Source of the DNA: an uncultured Oscillospiraceae bacterium
GTDB taxonomy: Bacteria > Bacillota > Clostridia > Oscillospirales > Ruminococcaceae
Assembly: GCA_934462925.1 (NCBI GenBank)
Contig: CAKSIT010000001.1
Location: 124,001 to 188,000, forward strand
Direction of reading: 5' to 3'
Length of the DNA stretch: 64,000 nucleotides
Shown piece after piece: positions 42,481-50,313 of this stretch (positions within the stretch are counted from its first letter, which is position 1; each line of letters starts with the position of its first letter). The translations under genes were made by a program, and so were the position numbers. Below the pieces are notes generated by a model. It ran no database searches and was not told the DNA's origin. It saw only the letters and a list, made by a program, of their open reading frames with translations.

Positions 42481-43827
42481 ATGAAAAGATTACTTGCTTT
42501 GATTACCGCGGCGGCGCTTGCGCTGTCGCTTACGGCGTGCAGCAAAGGGACTGCTTCGGACGAGAGTTCGCAGTCCTCGCAGTCCTCGCAGTCCTCGCAG
42601 TCCTCGCAGGACTCGCAGGACTCGCAGGACGTTCAGACTTCGCAGGATTCTCAGGGTTCGCAGGATGCACCCGAGGGCGGCGAAACAACGCCCGCCGCGC
42701 CCGAAACCATCGATTATTCGCAGCTTTCCGAGCAGGAGATATACGACCTTATGGTTAAGCGCTCGCTTATGACCACGGGCGACATGACACGCATGGCGAA
42801 CGTTCTGAAAAAGGCGCAGAACGGCGAGGAGATAACGATAGCGTACATAGGCGGCTCGATAACCTACGGTATGACCGTAGCCCCCGCAGAACCCGAGAAG
42901 TGCTGGGCGTACCTCACCTACAAGTGGCTGTGCGAGCAGTACCCCGAGGCTAAGATAAACTACGTAAACGCAGGGATAAGCGGCACGCCGTCCATTCTCG
43001 GCAACATTCGCCTTGAGCGCGACGTTTTAGCGTACGACCCCGACATTACGTTCGTTGAGTTTGCGGTGAACGACGGCACGGAAACCGAGTACAAAAACAG
43101 CTACGAGAGCCTTGTGCGCACGCTCTTACAGGATACGGACATGGCTGTCGTGCTGTTCTTTACGATAATAAAGAGCGGCCACACCTGCCAGCCGCACATG
43201 AGCCGGATAGGCGCGAATTACTCGCTGCCGATGATTTCCGAACCCGACTCCATATGGGTAGAAATGGAAGACGGCAGAATGACGTGGGAGGACTACTCCG
43301 ACGACGAAAGCCACCCGAACGAAAAGGGCCACGCTATGGTAGCGGACTGCATTGAGTACTACTTTGAGCAGGTGCAGGCTTCCCTTGACGAGAGCGCGGG
43401 CGAGGTGAGCGCCGAGCTTCCCGCGGCGGTTTACTCCGACAGATACGTGAATATGCACTTTATAGACGGCGAGGAGCTTACGGACGTTGAGCTTTCGGGC
43501 TTTGAACCGAACGAAACGCACGAGTACTTCAAGAACGGCTGGGCTTACAAGGGCGACGGCGGCGCTTCCATGAAGTTCAATATAACCTGCAGGTCGCTTG
43601 AAATAATATTCAAGGCGAACAAGGCTAAGGTGTACGCCGACGCGGACATCTACGTTGACGGCGAAAAGGCTGTAACGGTGTCCTCAAGCCGCTCCGACGG
43701 CTGGGCGAACCCTGTGACGGAGCTTGTTATCGACAACGACGAGGCAGCCGAGCATACCGTTGAGATACGCGTTGCGGGCGGTGAAAACCACTACTTCGGC
43801 GTGCTGGGCTTCGGCTATTGCGACTGA
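42481..43827 (+). CDS. SGNH/GDSL-hydrolase lipoprotein (probable carbohydrate esterase)
   Basis: A 448-residue lipoprotein (lipobox LTAC, Cys20). Residues 28-62 are a Ser-Gln-Asp linker encoded by a 9-base minisatellite. The SGNH fold follows: block I with Ser126 (IAYIGGSITYG), block II Gly (NAGISGTP), block III Asn197 (FAVNDGTE) and block V Asp275/His278 (DDESHPNEKGH). A C-terminal beta domain (about 310-448) may bind glycan. Family members remove acetyl groups from plant or host polysaccharides. RBS AAGGAG. The AraC gene starts inside its 3' end. Confidence 0.88.
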   Translation: MKRLLALITAAALALSLTACSKGTASDESSQSSQSSQSSQSSQDSQDSQDVQTSQDSQGSQDAPEGGETTPAAPETIDYSQLSEQEIYDLMVKRSLMTTGDMTRMANVLKKAQNGEEITIAYIGGSITYGMTVAPAEPEKCWAYLTYKWLCEQYPEAKINYVNAGISGTPSILGNIRLERDVLAYDPDITFVEFAVNDGTETEYKNSYESLVRTLLQDTDMAVVLFFTIIKSGHTCQPHMSRIGANYSLPMISEPDSIWVEMEDGRMTWEDYSDDESHPNEKGHAMVADCIEYYFEQVQASLDESAGEVSAELPAAVYSDRYVNMHFIDGEELTDVELSGFEPNETHEYFKNGWAYKGDGGASMKFNITCRSLEIIFKANKAKVYADADIYVDGEKAVTVSSSRSDGWANPVTELVIDNDEAAEHTVEIRVAGGENHYFGVLGFGYCD

Positions 43828-44630
43828 CGGAAAGCGCCCGCGCGTTCTTTCCGCTCACCTCTGTGCCGAACGACTGCGCGGGGTACGCGGAGTACGCTCC
43901 CTGCGCGGCTTTAGCGCCGTATGTAAGGTGCTTCTGGACGGCGCGGGGTGAGCGCAGGCTCGTTAATCCCGACGTATGCGCGGACATAATGTTCACGGCG
44001 CGCGGCGTGTTCTTTTCGGGCGTGAGCGGCGAGCCGTTCACGGGCGGTGAGGACGGCTGCGCGTTCGGTATACGCTTTTACGCGTGGAGCGCGTGGCTTT
44101 TTGCGGACGACGCCCTGCGCGGCACGCAGGACGGCTGCTTTGAAGCGGCGGCGCACTTCGGCTCGGCGGCGCGCGGGCTTTTCCCGCTTATAAGCGAAGC
44201 GGGGAGCGTTACGGAGCGCATTGCAGCGGCGGAGCGCTGGCTGCTGGGGCGGCTGTACGGCGGCGTTTGCGGCGGCGAAACGCTTATGCGCGCGGCGGGG
44301 CTTATCGCCGAGCGGCGCGGCGTTATCACCGTGGGGGAGCTTTCACGCGAGCTGTTTATATGCCCGCGCGCTCTGGAGCGCGTTTTCGCGGAGTACGCGG
44401 GGATTAGCCCCAAGCGGCTTGCTGCGCTTGTGCGCTACCAGAGCGTGTGGCGCGACCTTGTTACGCTGCCGCGCGTTTCGCTTGCGGGGCTTGCGGCGGA
44501 GTACGGCTATGCGGACCAGGCGCACCTCACGCGGGATTTTACGCGCAGGCACTCCATGCCGCCGCTTGCGGCGCTGGCTTACGCAAGGCGCGCGCAGCAG
44601 GGCGCGGGCGAACGACGGGAGGCGCTTTAA
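43818..44630 (+). CDS. AraC-family regulator
   Basis: A 270-residue regulator. The N-terminal domain is of the DUF6597 kind (Y-x-P-x-x-x-L-x-P-Y-V-R-C-F-W). Two helix-turn-helix units follow at about 165-255 (VGELSRELFICPRALERVFAE; LAGLAAEYGYADQAHLTRDF). The frame opens with TTG at 43818, overlapping the esterase stop by ten bases; no ribosome site is obvious, so the start is uncertain. Its position suggests control of this gene group. Confidence 0.8.
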   Translation: MRLTESARAFFPLTSVPNDCAGYAEYAPCAALAPYVRCFWTARGERRLVNPDVCADIMFTARGVFFSGVSGEPFTGGEDGCAFGIRFYAWSAWLFADDALRGTQDGCFEAAAHFGSAARGLFPLISEAGSVTERIAAAERWLLGRLYGGVCGGETLMRAAGLIAERRGVITVGELSRELFICPRALERVFAEYAGISPKRLAALVRYQSVWRDLVTLPRVSLAGLAAEYGYADQAHLTRDFTRRHSMPPLAALAYARRAQQGAGERREAL

Positions 44631-45109
44631 TGGGCAGGTGGCTGTTCAGGCTGTGGCAATGCACGTGGGGGCTTGTGCAGACCCTCGCGGGGGCTGTGGT
44701 GTTTCTGATATACGCGCGGTGCGGGCATTTTTCGTTTCGCGGCGCGGTGGTTACGGTGTGGAAGCGCGCGGGCGGCGTGTCGCTCGGTATGTTCATATTT
44801 ATAGCGAACGAGCGCGCGGTAAGGCGCGGCATTCCACCCGATGAAGCGCGCAGGCGGATTGTGGTGCATGAGTACGGGCATTCGGTGCAGTCGCTGATTT
44901 TAGGGCCGCTGTACCTGCCCGTTATCGGGCTGCCGTCCATAATATGGGCGGGCGCGCCGTTCCTTTGCGAAAGGCGCAGGCGCGGGGGGATATCGTACTA
45001 CTCGTTCTGGACGGAGCGGCTTGCAAACCGTCTGGGGGAGCTTGCGACGGGTATGCCCTCAATGGAAACCATAGACGTGGAGGCGTGCAATGACGGTAAC
45101 AAAGCTTGA
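44630..45109 (+). CDS. small membrane protein with HEYGH motif
   Basis: A 159-residue protein. Hydrophobic segments lie at about 12-30, 55-65 and 85-105, and HEYGHSVQSL (residues about 83-92) between them resembles a zincin metal site (HExxH). Beyond HEYGH no third ligand is clear. A LGPLYLPVIGLPSIIW stretch follows. Similar short proteins occur as hypothetical proteins in Firmicutes and Bacteroidetes; I cannot name a function. The start overlaps the AraC stop (TAATG), and the GNAT gene starts inside its end, so all three are coupled. It could be a membrane protease-like or scaffold protein. Confidence 0.7.
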   Translation: MGRWLFRLWQCTWGLVQTLAGAVVFLIYARCGHFSFRGAVVTVWKRAGGVSLGMFIFIANERAVRRGIPPDEARRRIVVHEYGHSVQSLILGPLYLPVIGLPSIIWAGAPFLCERRRRGGISYYSFWTERLANRLGELATGMPSMETIDVEACNDGNKA

Positions 45110-45524
45110 AAGGGCGCAGCGGCAGGATGCTTTAGCGCTTGTGTGGCGCGTTTTCCTTGAGTACGAAGCGCCCGACTACCCGCCGCAGGGCGTTGAAGCG
45201 TTCAGAAAAAGCGTTTTCAGCGAGGAATACCTCTCGCAGCTTACTATGTACGGCGCGTACGTCGGCGGGGAGCTTGCGGGCGTTATCGCGGCAAGAAGCG
45301 GCGGCGCGCACGTGGCGCTGTTCTTTGTGGAAACGCGCTTTCAGCGGCAGGGCGTGGGGCGCGCGCTGTTCGAGCGGCTGCTTGCGGACAGCCCGCGCGG
45401 GGCGCTCACCGTAAACTCGTCGCCGTATGCGGTGGGGGTTTACCGCGCGCTCGGCTTTCGCGAAACGGCGGGGGAGCAGAGCGTGGATGGCATACGGTTC
45501 ACGCCTATGGAGTATGTGAAATAA
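45090..45524 (+). CDS. GNAT family N-acetyltransferase
   Basis: A 144-residue acetyltransferase with the acetyl-CoA-binding motif A in RFQRQGVGRALFERLL (about residues 89-104), plus the motif B strand (YRALGFRE). It probably acetylates a small molecule or peptide; the substrate is unknown. RBS GGAGG inside the preceding gene; 20-base overlap with it. Confidence 0.88.
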   Translation: MTVTKLERAQRQDALALVWRVFLEYEAPDYPPQGVEAFRKSVFSEEYLSQLTMYGAYVGGELAGVIAARSGGAHVALFFVETRFQRQGVGRALFERLLADSPRGALTVNSSPYAVGVYRALGFRETAGEQSVDGIRFTPMEYVK

Positions 45525-45563
45525 AACGCGCGGCAGTTCGCCTTTTGGGGTAATTGTCGCGTT

Positions 45564-45592
45564 TTTACAATACGGCGGCGCGAATTTATGAT
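45564..45592 (+). promoter_or_regulatory. promoter of VOC gene
   Basis: TTTACA (45564-45569), 17 bases, TATGAT (45587-45592). Confidence 0.75.
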
Positions 45593-45658
45593 AAAATGTC
45601 ATTAAAGCGCGGCAGAACGCGCCGAACGCCCCCCTTGCGGGGAGAAAAGAGGTAACGC

Positions 45659-46051
45659 ATGAAGCTTGACGGATTTGGCATATTTGTAAAGGACATGGCG
45701 GTAATGGTGAGATTCTACCGCGACGTGCTGGGGTTTGAGATAAAGGAGGACGAGAACACGTCGAACGTCTACCTTGTAAAGGACGGAACGCTCTTTCTGC
45801 TCTACCGCCGCAGCGATTTTGAGAAGATGACGCGCCGCTCGTACGGCTGCGCCGAGGGCGTGAACGGGCATTACGAGATAGCGCTGGGCGTAGAGAACTA
45901 CGCCGCCGTAGACCGCGAGTACGCGCGCGTAACGGCGCTCGGGGCGCAGAGCGTACTCCCGCCCGAAACCGAGCCGTGGGGGCAGCGCACCTGCTACATT
46001 GCCGACCCCGAGGGCAACCTTGTGGAGATAGGCTCGTTCACGCCCGCGTGA
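45659..46051 (+). CDS. VOC superfamily (glyoxalase/bleomycin-resistance fold) protein
   Basis: A 130-residue single VOC repeat pair: the F-x-x-D-M-A-x-M-V-x-F-Y-R-D-V-L-G-F-E start (FGIFVKDMAVMVRFYRDVLG) and YIADPEGNLVEIG end with the metal-ligand Glu. Family members include lyases, dioxygenases and antibiotic-binding proteins; nothing here decides which. RBS AAAAGAGG. Own promoter. Confidence 0.88.
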   Translation: MKLDGFGIFVKDMAVMVRFYRDVLGFEIKEDENTSNVYLVKDGTLFLLYRRSDFEKMTRRSYGCAEGVNGHYEIALGVENYAAVDREYARVTALGAQSVLPPETEPWGQRTCYIADPEGNLVEIGSFTPA

Positions 46052-46100
46052 TGTGGGGATATTCCACAAAAATAAGACCCCGCTTTTGTGGGAGCATACG

Positions 46101-46232
46101 AAAATAAAAAAACAGCCGCCGCGAACGTCACATTTTGACGCTCACGGCGGTTATTTATTATAGGAGGCGTTACGAGCCTAGCAGCCTCTTTTTTTCATAG
46201 ACTGCCGCGCCCTTTGTGCGATTAGGGCGCGG
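46101..46232. terminator. hairpins between VOC and trmO genes
   Basis: GCCGCCGCGAACGTCA pairs imperfectly with TGACGCTCACGGCGGT (46111-46150), A-rich before and TTATTTATTA after: a bidirectional terminator. A second hairpin GCCGCGCCC/GGGCGCGGC lies at 46204-46232. No gene lies in 46052-46313. Confidence 0.65.
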
Positions 46233-46313
46233 CACTTATCGCCGAATTGTTCAACAGCCTTGGTGGATACTTTTTCAAGTTGTACCGCTGAACAAATCGG
46301 CGTTTTTTTGCAC

Positions 46314-46991
46314 TCACCGCGTGAAAACGTCCGTTACGAAAAGCGTGCCGCCCTCAACGCGAAAGCGCACCTCGAGCGCGCCGAAGCTCATTGTGTAGAG
46401 CCGCTCGGGGTCGTGCTGGTACTGCGGGCGGGGGTCTTGCGCGAGAACGCGCCGCAGCGCCTGCAGCTTTTCCGCAGGAACGCGCCCTGCAAGCTCCTCG
46501 GGCAGCGACACCTGCAATATGTCCTCGCTTGTTGAGAGCGCGAACCCGCCGAGCGCCTCGGGCTTGCTGTCCACATAGGGCAGGTAGGGCTTTACGTCGA
46601 ATATGGGCGTGCCGTCCATAAGGTCCGCGCCGAGAACGTGCAGCACCGCACCGCGCGGCGTGCCGTACTCAACGCGTTCAAGCCGCACAACGCTAAGCCC
46701 CAGCGGGTTCGGGCGGAATGGCGAGCGCGTTGCGAACACGCCCATGCGCGTGTTGCCGCCAAGCCGCGGCGGGCGCACAGTAGGCGACCAGCCCTCGCGC
46801 TTCGCCTCGGAGAACTCCCACACGAGCCATATGTGGCTGAACTGCTCAATGCCGCGCAGCGCGTCGGGGTCGCGGTACTCGGGCAGGAACACAACGCGCC
46901 CCGCAAGCTCCTCTACAAGCCCGCTCTGGCGCGGAATGCCGAACTTTTCGGGAAAATCCGTTTCTATATGCGCAATGGGGAGTATTTCCAT
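46314..46991 (-). CDS. trmO: tRNA N6-threonylcarbamoyladenosine-37 methyltransferase TrmO
   Basis: A 225-residue TsaA/TrmO protein that N6-methylates t6A37 of certain tRNAs. It has the family beta-barrel core with FGIPRQSGLV (residues 17-26), SHIWLVWEFSE and the SAM-site signature RSPFRPNPLGLSVVRLE. The C-terminal extension DPRPQYQHDPERLY is also typical. It begins two bases after the HAD gene stop, so the two are co-transcribed. Confidence 0.93.
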   Translation of the reverse strand: MEILPIAHIETDFPEKFGIPRQSGLVEELAGRVVFLPEYRDPDALRGIEQFSHIWLVWEFSEAKREGWSPTVRPPRLGGNTRMGVFATRSPFRPNPLGLSVVRLERVEYGTPRGAVLHVLGADLMDGTPIFDVKPYLPYVDSKPEALGGFALSTSEDILQVSLPEELAGRVPAEKLQALRRVLAQDPRPQYQHDPERLYTMSFGALEVRFRVEGGTLFVTDVFTR

Positions 46992-46993
46992 AA

Positions 46994-47671
46994 TTACAGC
47001 CTTTCAATAAATGTGAGAATATCGGCGGGCTTTTCCGCCAGCGGGAACTGCGGCAGCCGCTTTTGAGCGAGAATGCCGCGCTCTGCGAGATACCACCCCG
47101 CCTGCACGGCGTGCATTCCGAGGGAATGCGCGGCTTCAAGCTCGCCGCTGCCGCCGTCGCCGAGGTACACGCACTCGCGCGCGGGTACGCCCAGCGCGCC
47201 TAAACAGCGCTCGTATATCGCGGGGTCGGGCTTCTGCACGCCCTGCTCGAACGAGAGCGTCAGCACGTCGAACATCTCCGCGAGAGCGCTCTGCCGTATC
47301 GCGGGGGCTTCCTCCGAAAAGCAGTTGCTTATAACGGCGGTCTTAAGCCCTCTGCTTTTTATTTCGGCGAGCATGGGCATAATCCCGCCCTCGAGCGTGC
47401 GAAAGCACGATTCCTTTGCGGCGCGGCGCTTTCGCGCTACAGTATCCAGCAGCTCCTGCGACCGCACGCCGTTTTCGCGCATGATACGCTCAAGCACGCC
47501 CTCAAGCGTTGCAGAGCCTGTCGTGCGCGCGCTTTCCGTGCCGCTCCACGCGGCGGAGAACACGCTCGGCGGCAGCCCGAGGTCCGCTGCCATCTGCGCG
47601 CTGAAATACTGCGGCGAGCGGTACTGCGTGATAAGCGTTTCAAACATATCCGAAATAAAGGCTCGAATCAT
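46994..47671 (-). CDS. HAD-like hydrolase
   Basis: A 225-residue HAD-superfamily protein (class IA cap). Motif I is ISDMFETL: the first Asp (residue 8) is present but the second is Phe (DxF instead of DxD), as in some dehalogenase-type and atypical members. Motif II is AVISNC, motif III KPDP, motif IV LGDGGSGE. With the general acid/base Asp missing, ordinary phosphatase activity is doubtful. RBS GGAGGT. Promoter TTGACA-18-TATAAT (47767 to 47738). Confidence 0.88.
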   Translation of the reverse strand: MIRAFISDMFETLITQYRSPQYFSAQMAADLGLPPSVFSAAWSGTESARTTGSATLEGVLERIMRENGVRSQELLDTVARKRRAAKESCFRTLEGGIMPMLAEIKSRGLKTAVISNCFSEEAPAIRQSALAEMFDVLTLSFEQGVQKPDPAIYERCLGALGVPARECVYLGDGGSGELEAAHSLGMHAVQAGWYLAERGILAQKRLPQFPLAEKPADILTFIERL

Positions 47672-47737
47672 TGTGTACCTCCGTAAAAGCAGGGCGGCGG
47701 CGCGCCTTTTCGGTAATTATACCATAACCGCATGGTT

Positions 47738-47767
47738 ATTATAGCATACCGCGGGCGCTGCTGTCAA
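47738..47767 (-). promoter_or_regulatory. promoter of HAD-trmO operon
   Basis: Minus strand TTGACA (47767-47762), 18 bases, TATAAT (47743-47738). Confidence 0.8.
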
Positions 47768-47781
47768 ATTGCCGCGAAATG

Positions 47782-47831
47782 TTGACAGAAACCGCGAGGT
47801 GTGATATAATAAACGCAAGCGTTTATTATAG
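47782..47831 (+). promoter_or_regulatory. promoter with palindromic operator, ancestral to the FNT gene
   Basis: TTGACA (47782-47787), 17 bases, TATAAT (47805-47810). A perfect palindrome with arms ATAATAAACGC and GCGTTTATTAT (47806-47829) overlaps the -10. The -10 and palindrome, without the -35, recur at 48022-48049 after the mobile element. Confidence 0.75.
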
Positions 47832-48021
47832 CAGACCGTCGAAAAACCCCCATACGGGGGTTTCCCGACGGGACATCCGCACTGCGCGCACGGTTTGACG
47901 ACTTGCCGTCAAACCGCACACTTGTGCGGATAGAAGTGTTTTTTGCCTCGGGAAGCCCGAGGCAAAAAAAGTGATTTCAAAGCCCGCATACGCGGGCAAG
48001 ATTGACTTTTTCAACAGACTG
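47832..48021 (+). mobile_element. hairpin-rich miniature element, copy 2
   Basis: 190 bases, ends CAGACCGTCGAAAAA and (reversed) CAGTCTGTTGAAAAA, with the same chain of stem-loops as 10659-10847, here with perfect GTTTGACG/CGTCAAAC, GCCTCGGG/CCCGAGGC and GCCCGC/GCGGGC pairing. It is flanked by exact 28-base direct copies of a palindrome (47804-47831 and 48022-48049). It sits between a promoter and the FNT gene; the T-flanked GCCTCGGG hairpin could terminate transcription. Confidence 0.87.
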
Positions 48022-48140
48022 ATATAATAAACGCAAGCGTTTATTATAGATTAAAAAGCCTTGCGCATACGTTCCCCGTCGGGGAACTGCGCGCATATCG
48101 GCAAAATGTATTGCATGATAACGCGTCACGGAGGGTCTGT

Positions 48141-48770
48141 ATGGGTGAAAACATAAGAAAATCGGTTCTGGCGGGACTTATGATAAGCATAGGCGGGTTT
48201 GTGAATCTCGCCTGCGGGCTTAAGGGGCTGCCGTGGGCGGGCGCGCTGCTTTTTGCGGTGGGTCTGTTCACGATATGCGAGTACGGCTTCAACCTCTACA
48301 CGGGCAAGGCGGGGTATATTGCGGAGGATTTCAGCAACGTGCGCTACATAGGCTTTGTGGCTGTAGTCCTTGCGGTGAACCTTGCTACGACCTTTGCGGC
48401 GGGCGCGGGGCTGAGCCTTCTTTACGCGGACATTGCCGAAAGCGCGCGGGCGCTCTACTCCGCAAAGCTTTCCGCGCCGCTTGCGAAAAGCTTTGTATCC
48501 GCGGTGCTGTGCGGCGTGCTTATGTTCGCGGCGGTGGACGCCAAAAAGCGCGGAACGCGGCTCGGGATATTCCTTGCTGTGCCTGCGTTCATACTTGCGG
48601 GGTTCGACCACTCTATCGCGAACTCCTTTTACGGCGGGCTTGCCGTCGGCGCGGATACGCCCTCGCTCAGAAACCTTGCGTTCACGCTTACAGTAGTGCT
48701 TGGCAACGCGGCGGGGTGTATGCTTATCCCGCTGCTTATGAAAACGCGCGAAAAAACCGCTTCGAGGTGA
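48141..48770 (+). CDS. formate/nitrite transporter (FNT) family channel
   Basis: A 210-residue membrane protein with about six helices. FDHSIANSFYGG is the FNT signature region (compare H-S-I-A-N-M-F), and TVVLGNAAGCMLIP is the second conserved half-helix. FNT channels carry formate, nitrite or hydrosulfide. It is short for the family (usually 260-290), lacking parts of the loops. The start at 48141 follows GGAGGGT. A hairpin-rich element separates it from the apparent promoter at 47782. Confidence 0.82.
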   Translation: MGENIRKSVLAGLMISIGGFVNLACGLKGLPWAGALLFAVGLFTICEYGFNLYTGKAGYIAEDFSNVRYIGFVAVVLAVNLATTFAAGAGLSLLYADIAESARALYSAKLSAPLAKSFVSAVLCGVLMFAAVDAKKRGTRLGIFLAVPAFILAGFDHSIANSFYGGLAVGADTPSLRNLAFTLTVVLGNAAGCMLIPLLMKTREKTASR

Positions 48771-48774
48771 CGTA

Positions 48775-49155
48775 ATGGAATCGCATGAAACGCCCGCGGT
48801 GCAGACTCCCGCACGGGGCGGGTATTCCCGCGCGGCGGGGGTAAAGGTGTTCTGCTTATATTTTGCGTACTGGACGCTTTTTGCGGTTGTGGCTGCGGTA
48901 ATGCTCGCGCTGCTCACCGCGGCGCTCTGCGGCGTGCCTGCGGGGCTTATGCTCGGGGTGTTCGGCGTGGCGGTGCTTGCGTTCAGGGCGGATTTTATCA
49001 TCACGGAGCTTTCGGGGCAGCTTATGCTTTTCGGGGGGCTTGCGGGAGCGTGCGCGTGCGCGTGCGCGGGGCTTCTCGCGGTAAAGGCGGGGTTTGTGAC
49101 GGCGCGGCTGTTTTTGCGCGTTAAACGCCGCTGCGACAGGCTGAGGGGCTGGTGA
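48775..49155 (+). CDS. small membrane protein of a DUF1700/DUF4097-type pair
   Basis: A 126-residue protein with three hydrophobic segments (about 26-50, 52-70 and 80-105) and a basic C-terminus. I do not recognise a specific family with confidence. Its position directly before a DUF4097-like beta-sheet protein, overlapping by four bases, resembles the DUF1700-DUF4097 envelope gene pair of Firmicutes, usually linked to envelope stress, though no PadR regulator is present. Confidence 0.6.
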   Translation: MESHETPAVQTPARGGYSRAAGVKVFCLYFAYWTLFAVVAAVMLALLTAALCGVPAGLMLGVFGVAVLAFRADFIITELSGQLMLFGGLAGACACACAGLLAVKAGFVTARLFLRVKRRCDRLRGW

Positions 49156-49892
49156 GCATGGAGAGGGCTGTAAACAGGCTGATTGTAGTGTTCGCGGCGC
49201 TTGCGGCGCTGTTCGCGGCCGGCGCGTATTTTTTCAGGGGCGCGCCGCACGGCACGGCGTACGAGGACGAGCTTGAAACCGCCGTGTGCGACTACATAGA
49301 CATAGACGTGCTGCGCCTTGACGTTACGGTGCTGCCGTACGACGGGGACGACATTATCATAAAATACCGCAACGACCTGCCGCTTACCTTTGAAAAGGGC
49401 GACAACACGCTTTATATAAGCGAAAGCGACGAGTTTGTGATATCGCTGCTTTCGGGGCGGGAGCGGTTTGGAATGTACGTTTACCTGCCGCGCACGATAT
49501 ACCGCGAAATCACGGTATACACGGGTTCGGGCAGCGTAATGCTGGGCGCGCTTGACGCGCAGAAAATAAGCGTGGCTACGGGCAGCGGCGCTATTACGAG
49601 CGAGGACACGCGCTCGCTTGTGTACCTGTCGTCGGGGTCTGGCGACATAACGCTTGATTTTGAGGCGGTAATAGCAGAAAGCACCATAATCACGCGCAGC
49701 GGAAACGCGCGGCTTATCCTGCCGCAGGACAGCTCCGTGGCGCTTGACTTTGAAACGGAAACGGGCGCGTGCGAATGCCCGTTCATCACAGGGCGGATAA
49801 TAGGCAGCTATATGTACAGCATAAACGGCGGCAGGGAGCTTATCCATGCCGAGCTTGAGCAGGGAACGCTGAGCGTCAGCGGGAAAGGATAA
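49152..49892 (+). CDS. DUF4097-like membrane-anchored beta-helix protein
   Basis: A 246-residue protein: one N-terminal helix (about 8-28), then an extracytoplasmic repeat-rich beta structure (TGSGSVMLGALDAQKISVATGSGAI, SGSGDITLDFEA), typical of DUF4097/adhesin-like proteins. The start is GTG at 49152 (GTGA overlap with the previous gene) or ATG at 49158. Function of the family is poorly known; an envelope stress or membrane-associated role is usual. Confidence 0.75.
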   Translation: MSMERAVNRLIVVFAALAALFAAGAYFFRGAPHGTAYEDELETAVCDYIDIDVLRLDVTVLPYDGDDIIIKYRNDLPLTFEKGDNTLYISESDEFVISLLSGRERFGMYVYLPRTIYREITVYTGSGSVMLGALDAQKISVATGSGAITSEDTRSLVYLSSGSGDITLDFEAVIAESTIITRSGNARLILPQDSSVALDFETETGACECPFITGRIIGSYMYSINGGRELIHAELEQGTLSVSGKG

Positions 49893-49898
49893 AGGACG

Positions 49899-50306
49899 AT
49901 GAAGAACTACAGGCAGGAGCTTACGATAACGAGCGACATACAGGAGCAGTTTCTGAATCTTTCCTACGAGGTTGAGGAGTGCGTGCGCAGAAGCATGATA
50001 AACAACGGCATTTGCGTTGTGTTTTCGCAGCACACAACGGCTGCGGTGTTCCTTGAACACGACAGCGAGGCGCTGCACGCGGACTGGTCGAGAATGCTTG
50101 CGGAAATGACGCACGGAGACACCGAGTACAAGGTGGACTACATGAGCGCGGGCGCAGCCCACATGAAGCAGGCGCTGCTGGGCGCTTCGGTAACTATCCC
50201 GATATCCGACGGACGGCTGGAGCTTGGCCCGCGCCAGTACATAATGTACGCGGACTTCGACGGCTGCCGCGAAAAGTCCGTTATAGTCAAAATCATAGGA
50301 GAGTAA
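49899..50306 (+). CDS. YjbQ family (UPF0047) protein
   Basis: A 135-residue protein of the YjbQ family: SQHTTAAVFLEHDSE (44-58), then H-x-x-x-x-x-x-x-A-A-H-M-K-Q-A-L-L-G, and DGRLELGPRQYIMYADFDG at the end. Conserved histidines suggest a metal site. Some members show weak thiamine-phosphate synthase activity in vitro; the true role is unsettled. RBS AAAGGA. It lies seven bases after the DUF4097-like gene. Confidence 0.92.
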   Translation: MKNYRQELTITSDIQEQFLNLSYEVEECVRRSMINNGICVVFSQHTTAAVFLEHDSEALHADWSRMLAEMTHGDTEYKVDYMSAGAAHMKQALLGASVTIPISDGRLELGPRQYIMYADFDGCREKSVIVKIIGE

Positions 50307-50313
50307 CAGGGCA

